From contig CAUJLY010000002.1 of the NCBI GenBank assembly GCA_963281155.1, positions 7,626,001 to 7,690,000 of the forward strand: a stretch of DNA of 64,000 nucleotides. Reading direction: 5' to 3'. Made by a program: the position numbers and the translations under genes. The stretch comes from Rhabditophanes sp. KR3021. Lineage: Eukaryota; Nematoda; Chromadorea; Rhabditida; Alloionematidae. Position 1 is the first letter of the stretch. Each line of letters starts with the position of its first letter. The notes beneath the pieces were generated by a model. It was not told the DNA's origin. It made no database searches and was given only the letters and a program-made list of their open reading frames with translations. This document shows, in pieces, positions 54,674 through 64,000 of this stretch.

Positions 54674-57052
54674 ATGAATACACTGGATTCATGGATCAAG
54701 AAGCCTGCCTCGAGTAAGGCGAGTTTGGGTAGTCTAAGAAAGCAGATGTCGGATTGCGAGATTATTATTATTGATGATGACTCCAACCAGTCTTCTTCTT
54801 GTCACATTACGGAGGTGGGAGAGAGGCATATTAGTGATGGGACTAAAAACTTTACTTCTGGAGGAGCAGCTGTTCTGGAGACTCCTAAATCTTCTCGTAA
54901 CGCAAGCAGCCCGAAAAAGGCAAAGACAAAGGCAGTGTCTGGCAAGAGAACTCCTGCAGCCAAAAGAACTCCCGCACCCAAGAAAACTCCCGCACCCAAG
55001 AGAAAGTCCCCAAAAAAGAAAAAAACACCGAAGTCTAAATGTGCAGAAGATGCCATGCCAGACAATTTCGATGATGTGGAGGAGCCACTTATTGAAGGCA
55101 ATGAGTTGTTGGAAAGGGATGTGATGGAGTCAATGGAACCCAAAGAACGAATCAATCATGTCCTAAAAAAGGTCTTTGGCCATTCAAGCTTTAGAACGAC
55201 GGAACAAAAAGCAGCTATCGAAAATGCTGTGTCCAGTAAGTTGAAGCGTACCTTGATTTGAGTAATAATGTTTCCAGAAAAAAGCGACACCTACATTTCG
55301 TTTCCTACTGGAGCCGGCAAATCTCTATGCTACCAGTTGCCAAGTCTATGTCATGGTGGGGGTGTGACTATTGTCTTTTCACCTTTAATCGCCCTCATCA
55401 CTGACCAAGTCAATGCTTTGAATGAAAAGAAGATCCCTGCCTGTGCCTGGAACTCATCCATCACCACTGAGCAAAGATCTACTATTTGCAAGGACTTGTT
55501 TTCGAGTGATCCAAAGTACCGGCTCGTTTATACTACTCCCGAAAGTGCCAAGACAGATTTCTTCAAGAAAATTGTTACGAGTCTAATCACACATGGCAAA
55601 CTTAATTATTTTGTGGTGGATGAAGCTCATTGTGTATCTCAATGGGGCAATTCGTTCAGAAGTGATTACTTGCTCTTGGGTAGTCTAAGGACGTTAGGAG
55701 GCGACATCCGGTGGATAACACTGACAGCTACAGCAAATGACAATGTCCAGGCGGATATCATCAAGCTTTTAAAGATGAATAGATTTGAGGTATACAGAAC
55801 ATCAAGCTTTCGGTCCAATTTGTTCTACCAAGTTGTTATGGAGGAAGCTTTGCCGAATGACATGACCATTCACAAGGATATGCTTGTTTTCCTTAACAAA
55901 ATCTTCTCCTACTTCAAGAAAAAGGAAAAGAATGAGGAGCTGCTGATCAGTGGTATTATCTATTGCAGATCCCGGAATGAGTGCGAGGAAACAGCCCTTT
56001 TTCTCAAATCAAATAAAGTGTCTGCGGCCAGTTACCATGCAGGCATGAAACAAAGGGACAAAGATGAAGTGCAAGGGCTATTTATGGCTAACAAGGTAAT
56101 AATTTGCGCAACAATCGCATTTGGAATGGGAATCGACCACAGTCAGATCAGATTCGTGATCCACACTGCCTCGCCAGATGACCTGGCCTCATACTATCAA
56201 GAAAGTGGACGGGCCGGGCGTGATCAGAAAAGAAGTTACTGTCGCCTGTACTTCTCAAACAAAATTAAGAGCAAAACGACTTGGTTCAAGAATATGAACA
56301 ACGGTAGAATCGAGAAAAGCAAAGCTGATAAAGGGCAAAAGGAGGTAAAGCAAGAAGCCTTAAATCATGCCTTCAACAAGATGATCGAGTATTGTGAGAC
56401 TGCCCAGTGCAGACATGTTATGCTGTGCCGCTACTTTGGTGACAAATCTATTACGGAATGCAACAAGAATTGCGACTTCTGTAGAAATCCTAAGAATGTG
56501 AAGGAAAGTGTCAGCAAATTTGAGAATAAAACTGTTGTTGGTACAAGTGGCCCTTCGTCTTATGGTTCTTTAAGTGCTAGCAAAAGATCATATGATGAGG
56601 CAATGGGTGGAGACTCGAATGAATTTGGCAAGGTTGCTAAAAATTGTGACCCAGATGAAGAAGTGCCCCGAAATGTTATCATCAGCCAAGACCGGAAGCG
56701 TAAGGAGGAGAATTTCGGGTTCATTAATGCTCAATTTGCCAAAAGAAGCAAATTGACTCCTGCCAAGAGTTTAGTAGAGAAGGAAGAAAATCCGGAGGAT
56801 TCCCAATTCGAACATCTATTAAATGCCAATGTCATGAAATTTGGGAAGTACAACTTAGGGTCCCGTGAAAAATCTCGAAACTTGATTGAAGCAGAAATTG
56901 CCAAACATTATCTAAAGAAACAGGAAAGTATCAGAGTATCTTCCAACATTGAGCATAGTGTTTTTGAGCAAGCTGAATCAGCCGCTCATTACAGAAGTCT
57001 TATGATGGCTAAGGTCAGGGAGATGAAAGCTTTAACCAAAAAACCCTTTTAA
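54674..57052 (+). CDS. RecQ-family DNA helicase (RecQ5-like)
   Basis: Exons 54674-55235 and 55278-57052 (42-nt intron) give about 778 aa. RecQ5 helicases unwind DNA 3'-5' and limit recombination and transcription stress. Motif 0 is [13 protein letters not shown], motif [17 protein letters not shown] (about residue 198), [14 protein letters not shown] (about 300), [43 protein letters not shown] and [14 protein letters not shown] (about 500). The zinc-binding RecQ-Ct region has [17 protein letters not shown] and [11 protein letters not shown], as in RecQ5 and unlike BLM/WRN; no HRDC domain is present. The C-terminal 180 aa are Lys/Glu-rich. An unusual 145-aa N-terminal extension holds a stretch of repeated TPxK/SPKK units ([20 protein letters not shown]) resembling histone H1 tails. 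Confidence 0.92.
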
Positions 57053-57144
57053 TCTGTATCGATATGTATTTATTTATGCTTTGAAACTAATAAAATATTT
57101 AACATTATTTAAATGAATTCTTCCGATGCAAATGGAATCCTTTT
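57053..57144. other. 3' flank of RecQ helicase gene
   Basis: AATAAAATATTT near 57090 is the likely polyadenylation signal. Confidence 0.5.
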
Positions 57145-57431
57145 TTAAATGTGTCTTAATTGTAACAAAATTGCTGTGAATTTGGAATTGTTGTAAAGGC
57201 AATGATAAAGAATAAGAGTTTTGAAAAATGCATCCCATACCTGGTCATCTCTTAAAAATACAGCATATTTGATGTTGGTCATGAGATTGAATAATATCGT
57301 GACAAAGATGTCAAAGAATCCGTAATAATTAATATAAGCAAATGTATGTGCTTCCCAGAGTTTCTGTAATAGTATGTGTTTATTGGTAATAAAAAGAACA
57401 TACTTACCTTGAAGTTTAGTTTAATTAGCAT
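57145..57431 (-). CDS. Small membrane protein, unrecognised
   Basis: Exon 1 (57408-57431, MLIKLNFK) and exon 2 (57145-57363, 73 codons) are joined by a 44-nt GT-AG intron of typical size; product about 80 aa. One hydrophobic stretch (FAYINYYGFFDIFVTILFNL) could span a membrane. The sequence (LWEAHTFAYINYYG, KYAVFLRDDQ, FFKTLILYHCLYNN) looks like real protein. An alternative 5' splice site (CAG/GTATGG near 57240) would allow further exons. I know no family with it. Confidence 0.38.
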
Positions 57432-60400
57432 TTTAATTGAGATTTAGGATCTAAATAATGTGACTCAGCAAATATTTCAAATAGCAATACATGATAAGTT
57501 GATTATGTATTATCAATCCATTTAATATCATCCCATTTGAAATGCTTGTAAACTTTGACGTTTGGATTGGTATTAAATTCATTAATTTTGAGATTGTTGA
57601 AATTGGAAATATACATACTTTAAGTAATATTTTATTTCATCATTGCCAAATCAAGACGATCATATCAGTCCATAATTGAACGTTAACTTATCAATTGAAA
57701 AACATTGTATAAAGTTGCCGGATCCAAGTTTATTTTGTAAGTACTCTCGGAAGTGATCATTATTTTAAGTTTTTCAACATCATTTTGTTTTAAAAATTAA
57801 TATCTTCGACTATCAATTTCTTTCCAAACCACTAATAAAATGTTTGAGATAAAATGTATGCAGATAAAGATTAAATTTTAAAAATTGGCCACTTATTACT
57901 CAAAACTGATTGGTACAGAAGAAACCTATACTAATAAATGATGCAATAGATTGCAATTAAATACTAAACAAAATCGGATCAATGTTTGTATGTGTTATAC
58001 AACACTATTTATAAAAAACTATCAGAAGAAAAGCTTTACGTTTTTAGTCATTAGATAAGCACTTTTATCTAAAGTAAAAGATATTGTATTGATATGAGAC
58101 AGCGTGTTTTTTGCAATGTATTACATATGACCATATAACACCATTTATAAGCAAATGTTTCAACAAATGCCTTTGCTGTTTTGTATCCATCACAACAATA
58201 ATTGCTATAGGAATGTAGATTATTTCGACAAAGACATAATCATGTCAATAGTTTTTTATTAATGCATGTAGATGATTTGATAATTTGGCGACAATCATTT
58301 CTCAGAATAAAAATAGCTGTGTCTTTTCTGAATATTTTGGACATACCGAAATTTGCATAAGGATAAATGCCTCAAGATATGCGTTAATTAATATTGTTAT
58401 CTAATATTAAAACCAGTTATTCCTCGCAATTCTGCTTCAAACCAAAACGTCTTACATGGCAAAAGTCATTTAATGTTAAAAAAGTTGCTATTTATGTAAA
58501 TCACCGATCAACGTATATTTTAAATATTAAAAGTCTTTATTTAGGATTGACATTTATTCATCATTATAATTGCAAATATTTTCAATGTTTGGAAAGTAAT
58601 TTTATATTTTTGCATTAATTTAAATTTGACATCACACCAAATATATAAAAAATTACACCATACTTATTATTCAGACCGTACTCAAATACTTAAATGAGAA
58701 AATATGCGGAAGTTTCGATATGGCTAGTGGTTCAGTTTGGTAATAATTCAGGTAAAATTGTGTTATTTTGGATAAAATGCTTTCTCCAACAAACTTCATC
58801 TATATAAATTTTGAAAATATGCGTTGAGTTTCTTGATTTGGGTAAACTTTCAAATTATTATGAGTGTCTTGTTCATATTTGGTAAGCAATATTCTTGAAA
58901 CATATTCGAATGTTGTAACTTCAAAAGTATGCTCTTCCTTGTTTTTTAGTTTCTTAAGGTGCTTTATTTAATGAATTTAAATAATACGTCTAAAGTATTA
59001 TTCTGCGGTAATATGTGTGACTTAGTCATAATTCTTAACCAATTGCATATATGGCTGAATCTTGCGAATTGTATGATATTGTGTATAATAAATCACTTTT
59101 GGTGTTTTTCCATTATTAAAATTCGTAATATTTTTGTTGTTTCATTACAATAGTTTATATTCTTTGCATTTTCATGGAGTATATTAGAAATTGCTGTCTT
59201 TAAACAATGATGTGATTAATAGCATTCCATTTTAATTATAAAGACTGAAACCCTACAATTCAGTGCTAATATTAAAATGCGAAACTGATAAATGAGGCTT
59301 TAATTTTACTAATAATGCGGATATACAAATTGGTTGAGTAATTTAGATAAAAATCTAGACAAATATAGAGGTTGATTAGATTTAGCAAAAAATGGGTAAT
59401 TTTACCTTGAATGATTTGATAAATTACATATTGCAGTGCCATGTATATTTCTTGATTTTGACTAAATCTTAAAATCATTGTATTGTTTCTTATTTTCCAG
59501 ATAATGTTTAGAAATGCTCGATTCGGTAGATATGATGTAGAAAGAATGTCTGAAACTATTTATTATTTTAGTTTTAAATAACTGCTTTCTTTGAATTATA
59601 AAAAGAAGTTAACAAATTGTCTTATTATGCTTGGACTTGATTTTCTTTTCATTGATAATAAAACTCAATTTTGCAATATTAATTAAGAAAATCACAATGA
59701 TTTGCATTTGCTGAGCAATAAAAATAACTGCAATAAATTAATGGTATCTAAATTAATAAACAAGATAAATGCGATTCTAACCATATTCAAACACATCAAC
59801 TCATCAACCTTTGTACTTTGATCTACTAAAGACAATTAAAACTAAATATTAAAATACATGTACTTTGATTCTATAAAATAACCCCAAGCTAGTCCTATTA
59901 AAAAATGCTTTAATTTAATCATAAACATAATTAGCAAATACTCCAAAAATCCAATCAGCTGTCGCCAACTCTATTTCCTTATGACAGATCAGCACGTGAT
60001 AGTACCTATTTATTGTTATCATAACATTTTAATATGTTGAAAGAATATTTGTGCATTATGATATACTTTTGCACTTTCGCAAAATACTTGTTTAGACCAA
60101 GTGAATATGTATATTCCTACAACTAAAGCATTTCCTTTTATTATTTAATTTTTTTAAGTTGCTTTAATCTTAACTGATTACCTTTGATATGGTAATTGAC
60201 ACAGCCAATTTTTTTGAAAACAATTTTGTATTGAAAGTAATTTAATACCATCAACTGCTTTTATTTACTTTGCTTTAATTCCAGTTTATAACCAAACTGA
60301 TCGCTATACTTAAATCTATTTTATATTTTAAATTGTGTCCTTGCTTTATACTACCATCTTTGATCAATACAACTCGACTATTTCACACTCTTTTTCCTAT

Positions 60401-61627
60401 ATTTAATACCAACTTTCCTTGTTTAAAAATATACTATTAAATATAATTATAATGTTATTATCAGACATTTAATGTTCCCTTCCGAAAATTATGATGGGAT
60501 AAATACTTAGTATTATACATGTTATAACACCAATAAAAATCTATTTACATTTTCCTTCAACAACCTATGAGTGAAACATAACATTATATAATAGCAGTGA
60601 AAGCGTTTTTATTTTTTAGAGATCATCTCTAACTTTTAAAGTGCTAATCGCAGAGGTGATACGTCAGCCTTAGTTTCGTAAAAAAAAGATAATGACGAAG
60701 GAAAGGTAGAATGCTTTTTCTAAGTTATTATTGTATAAAAGATCTGTGCTGACCCTGGTCCACATTAGAAGCTTTATTTATTACCAAATAATGGTCGTTC
60801 AAGTCCCTTTGTTGATAAATACTTAAACATACCCATAAATAAAATGTATTACCAGATGTGACAAATTATGACTGTCGACATCAAAGCTTGACATGATTCA
60901 TTCACTTTGCACGGTTCTTTATTATTGCCACCTAAATAAACTATACTCCAATCCGTTCTTGTTCACTTTCCTTATGTGTGTGCCAATCTCGTAAAGTTTT
61001 TGATTAGCTCAAAAAGACAAAAAAGATTGATCTACGCGACAAGTGGTGTAATTTATTTATAAATTAACTAAACAAACATCCATCCTTTTGACATTCAAAC
61101 ACAAACACATATTTCTTTGTCTAAAATATTCTATTTTTTGTAAATTTTATTTATTTGACAAAATTATAAATACAACCATACGTTCCATTTTTTATTTATT
61201 CCTGATAACAAAAAAACCCGCCAACTACCATCCACCCAAAGGCCCCGTTATTTGTTGGCAGGCCTAAGTAATTAATTTGTTAACTTTTACATTGGTATAT
61301 TGGTCCGAGTGCTATCATCTGTATTCAACAACGTCAATCAGACATATTATATTGAACGTCATTCTTATTCAACACACCCAGTAGTAACAGGATTCCAATT
61401 TTTTATACATTTCATATATAATTTCGCCCATACTAATAACTCATATCTTACTCGTGTACCTTTAACGTAACAATATGTTGCATTGCTCCAACCAATATTA
61501 ATAATTTTTTTGATTAGACACAAAAGGACAATCTACAAAGAAACATACTCTACCTGTCAGTCGCATCATATTTAGGATATACAACAAAAAGTCATTATAT
61601 GTGGATGTTAAGGCAAAAGAATGTACA
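57432..61627. other. 4.2 kb AT-rich region, mostly without genes
   Basis: I looked for exons, RNA genes and repeats. Two protein-like minus-strand pieces occur at about 57495-57620 (NPNVKVYKHFKWDDIKWID) and 57705-57800 (DVEKLKIMITSESTYKINLD) but in incompatible phases; they may be remnants of one gene. A plus-strand ATG with a donor at 58694-58755 (MRKYAEVSIWLVVQFGN) has no partner exon. A 9-bp imperfect stem (ATCATCTCT and AGAGGTGAT) occurs at 60622-60660. Otherwise simple AT-rich DNA; the last part is the promoter of the LMBR1-like gene. Confidence 0.4.
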
Positions 61628-63349
61628 ATGGAGAAAATAAACGAAATGCTCGCACATAGTATCAGTGCAAATACACCTGATACTTCGGATCCTGCGTATT
61701 GGGCAGAGGAAGCTTTTCATGACTCTGTACGGGTACAGATCGTACGTTTATTTTAGCACTATTTGTCTTATTGATAACTTTTTTTATAGATTTGCTTGAT
61801 AGTTTATGTGTTTTTTTATCTACTCAGCTACTATGTTATTCGCTATTATAAGACAAGATCAGATAACGACGAATTGTATTCTGGACCGGAAGATTTTTTG
61901 GTGTACAGGATTGCCGTTTGGATTTGCACGAGCTCTTTAGCTATTTCACTGGCGTCTGTTTGTTTGCTGCCATTTTCGATATTAGGAACAGAGATTAGAG
62001 GAATGTACGTGGACAATTTTTACGTCGCCTGGTTGAACTGGGATCTAATTTACACAATGTGGAATTATGTCTTTGCCCTGTCCAACCTATCCATCTTTAT
62101 TCTCCTTCCATTCGCCTACTTCTTCATTGAATCTCAGGGATTTTACGGAGCGAAGAAACGCCTCAAATCGCGAATCATCGAAGCAGCAACCGTCAGTTTT
62201 TTGTTGATCTTTACGGTGACATGTTTAATTGACTTGTTTTATACCTCATACTTTGCCAAATCAATCCCCAATCACAAACACAATTCTACGGATTCTTCAG
62301 TTTGGAAGGTGACGCAATTACACTTGACATTACTCAACTTTACGACCGTCAACATTCCGCTCGTATATTCGTTCTGTAGTTTGATTGGTTTGGGTCTATT
62401 TTTGATTTCAACGCCATTTGGCTTTTCGAAGATATTTGATTATGTTTATACATTGTTGATTCAACAACAAAACATCAATGTGATTCATGCGGGTGCTTCA
62501 ATTGCTCACCACCAACCACCCACTCATTTCCCTTCACCTCCTAAAGAAGGGGGGCCTTTGTCTTCGGATGAATTGAATGGGAAATTGGTATATTTAATGA
62601 AACATCAAAGCCAAAACGTTTCTTTTAGGATGCACACACTTCCTTTTACTAATCCGAAGATAGATGCAAATGAAAACACATCACCAAACCCTTCACTAAC
62701 AACAGATTGCTCTAATGGAACGTGGCAGGTGCCGAAAAGTATTACAAGTTCGAAAATGATGAAGGTAGTTAGGATATGCCAAAGAAGCCTAAATGTTATC
62801 AAGTACCCCTTTTTGCTGGTTGCAATCCTATCTCTAACTGGTCTTTTCGTGTCAATGATAACCATAAATACCCTCAAACTACTGTTTGGCTTCAGATCCC
62901 TTCCCGTGTACGTCCAATTCGTAGAAGTAAACTCAAGACACGCCCAAGGAGTAATGTGGGCAATGATAGAAGTGATGGTGATCACTTACATGTTCGTAAC
63001 ATCACTAGCAGGCATCTACAACCTACCTTTCTTAAGAAAAATGAAACCAATAGAATCAAACACTTCCATGACTTCTGTGATCGGAAACTCAACTCTAATC
63101 CTGTGCCTTTCCTCAGCCTTACCAGTAACCTCGAAAACCTTAGGAATAACAACATTCGATCTACTAGGAACGTACGGAACCTTAACATGGCTTTCAAACT
63201 TTCAATTCGTATGGTTTTACAATGTAATCTTTGTAGCCGTAACCATAGCCTGTCTCCTGAACAAATTAACTGCACAAGTTCGGAACGAATTGATGTCTAA
63301 ATTCCAGTACCTTACTGGCTACAAACCTTACCCAGCCAAATTAGATTAA
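61628..63349 (+). CDS. LMBR1/LIMR-family multi-pass membrane protein
   Basis: Exons 61628-61741 and 61790-63349 (48-nt intron) give 557 aa. The family (LMBR1, LMBR1L) are nine-pass proteins; LMBR1L binds lipocalin-1 and also regulates ER-associated degradation and Wnt signalling in vertebrates. Family landmarks are IICLIVYVFFYLLSYYVIRY (TM1), SLAISLASVCLLPFSILGTE (TM2), WLNWDLIYTMWNYVFALSNL and PFAYFFIESQGF, then STPFGFSKIF, a cytosolic loop, and at the end TSVIGNSTLILCLSSALPVT, TLGITTFDLLGTYG and NFQFVWFYNVIF. These correspond closely to LMBR1L. A short out-of-frame upstream ATG (61621) overlaps the start codon. Downstream AATAAAATTTG near 63581 may be the polyadenylation signal. Confidence 0.93.
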
Positions 63350-63887
63350 TCTTTAATCACTCAACATATTCCCAAATTCTCCACACCAATCACATGTAGT
63401 AATTTATTTCATACAAAACGCCAAATGATTCTCCACAAACTTATACGGCTGTTCCAATTCATTTTATTAGTATTTTTCGATGAACATTTATGATCTCTTT
63501 TCATCAAAATATATATATCTTTTAGTGTCTTTTTTTATTATACAACGAATATATTTTATTTTACATTTGTTTATTTTGTAATAAAATTTGTGTACTTAGT
63601 GATGGTTAATTATATCTGTTTTAATTATTTTTTTTGATGAAAAAGTGTTACGTCTATACTTACTGTCAATTTGTTCTGGATCAACAACTTAAAGACAAAA
63701 TATAATGAAGTAAGACACGAAGTAAATGAGGCATAAAAACAGCTGTCATTGATTAGCTAAGAAGATGACATTAATCACACACATCTTATAAAACTGCTAA
63801 AAACAAAGGCGTATATCCCTATATTCAAAATATACTTCGAGTTGATCTTTTGCCTATATTCTATATATATATTAATCCAACTACGTC
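63350..63887. other. Intergenic, promoter of the last gene
   Basis: AT-rich spacer. TATATATATATTA at about 63862-63874 lies some 15-25 bp upstream of the ATG at 63888, probably too close to be the functional TATA box. Nothing else seen. Confidence 0.45.
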
Positions 63888-64000
63888 ATGGATCCAGCCT
63901 TAAAAGAAGAGGAAACCAAAATAAAGGAGCTATTTGATTCTCTTCAGATCTTAGCACAAGAAGGAGAAATCCCAGTTCAAGCTTTTTCCATGTTAATCAA
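63888..64000 (+). CDS. 5' end of an unidentified gene (runs off the window)
   Basis: ATG followed by 36 more complete codons with no stop before the window ends. The visible part (MDPALKEEETKIKELFDSLQ then ILAQEGEIPVQAFSMLI) is helical and acidic, the type seen at the start of EF-hand or adaptor proteins, but this is too short for assignment. Confidence 0.55.
   Translation, partial: MDPALKEEETKIKELFDSLQILAQEGEIPVQAFSMLI

Noticed and set aside
58394..58618. 74-codon plus-strand frame in the large AT-rich gap
   Set aside because: Composition of random AT-rich DNA; no support from structure or neighbours.
60622..60660. Imperfect 9-bp stem with about 21-nt loop, possible RNA gene
   Set aside because: No match to tRNA, snRNA or snoRNA box patterns; hairpins of this size arise by chance.
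1..64000. tRNA genes, spliced-leader RNA genes, CRISPR arrays, intact transposons
   Set aside because: No T-loop GTTCRAnnC in a cloverleaf context, no SL1-like leader with donor, no regularly spaced repeats and no transposase or reverse transcriptase frame were found by reading both strands.

Overview
The window is eukaryotic, AT-rich DNA that almost certainly comes from a nematode. The signs are many very short GT-AG introns (commonly 36-50 nt), U/A-rich 3' splice signals just upstream of start codons where cis-introns are not needed (as expected for spliced-leader addition), closely spaced same-strand gene pairs that look like operons, a cuticlin-type ZP-domain protein, an IgGFc-binding-domain protein, a saposin-like secreted protein and a bbs-5 gene with a textbook X-box. 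The exact clade cannot be fixed from the sequence; a clade IV worm is a guess only.

Layout. 0-7 kb is an accessory, rearranged zone: a core-1-type galactosyltransferase gene and a decayed copy of it, an IgGFc-binding-domain secreted protein, two fragments of VPS13 tied to copies of the 3' end of the IgGFc gene, an orphan dehydrogenase exon and a tandem repeat. 7-15 kb carries bbs-5, a ZP/cuticlin-like membrane protein and WDR33/pfs-2. 16.7-28.5 kb holds a small heat shock protein and the giant lipid-transfer gene VPS13 (seven exons, about 3,244 aa). 28.8-34.5 kb is again accessory: BTB-kelch, a tiny cationic secreted peptide, a saposin-like protein and a decayed gene. 35-48.8 kb is housekeeping: H2A.Z, two tandem SCOT ketone-body CoA transferases, V-ATPase subunit D, La protein, ferritin, ATG12, a small zinc-binding protein and a peroxisomal acyl-CoA thioesterase ending in SKL. 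49.5-52 kb is a gene graveyard (peroxiredoxin tail, dehydrogenase tail) with one four-helix membrane protein. 52-57 kb has a PP6-like phosphatase, mitochondrial GrpE and a RecQ5-like helicase. A 4.5 kb AT-rich stretch follows, then an LMBR1-like membrane protein and the start of one more gene.

There is no bacterial-style system, virus, CRISPR array or intact transposon. Functional links: GrpE and the PP6-like gene look like one operon; ATG12 and the zinc-binding protein may be another; the SCOT pair is a tandem duplication with unrelated intron positions, and the second copy has a broken or non-canonical 5' splice site (GG instead of GT). Exon coordinates were derived by hand from splice consensus, frame continuity and family knowledge. 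Functions rest on remembered family motifs, not on database searches.
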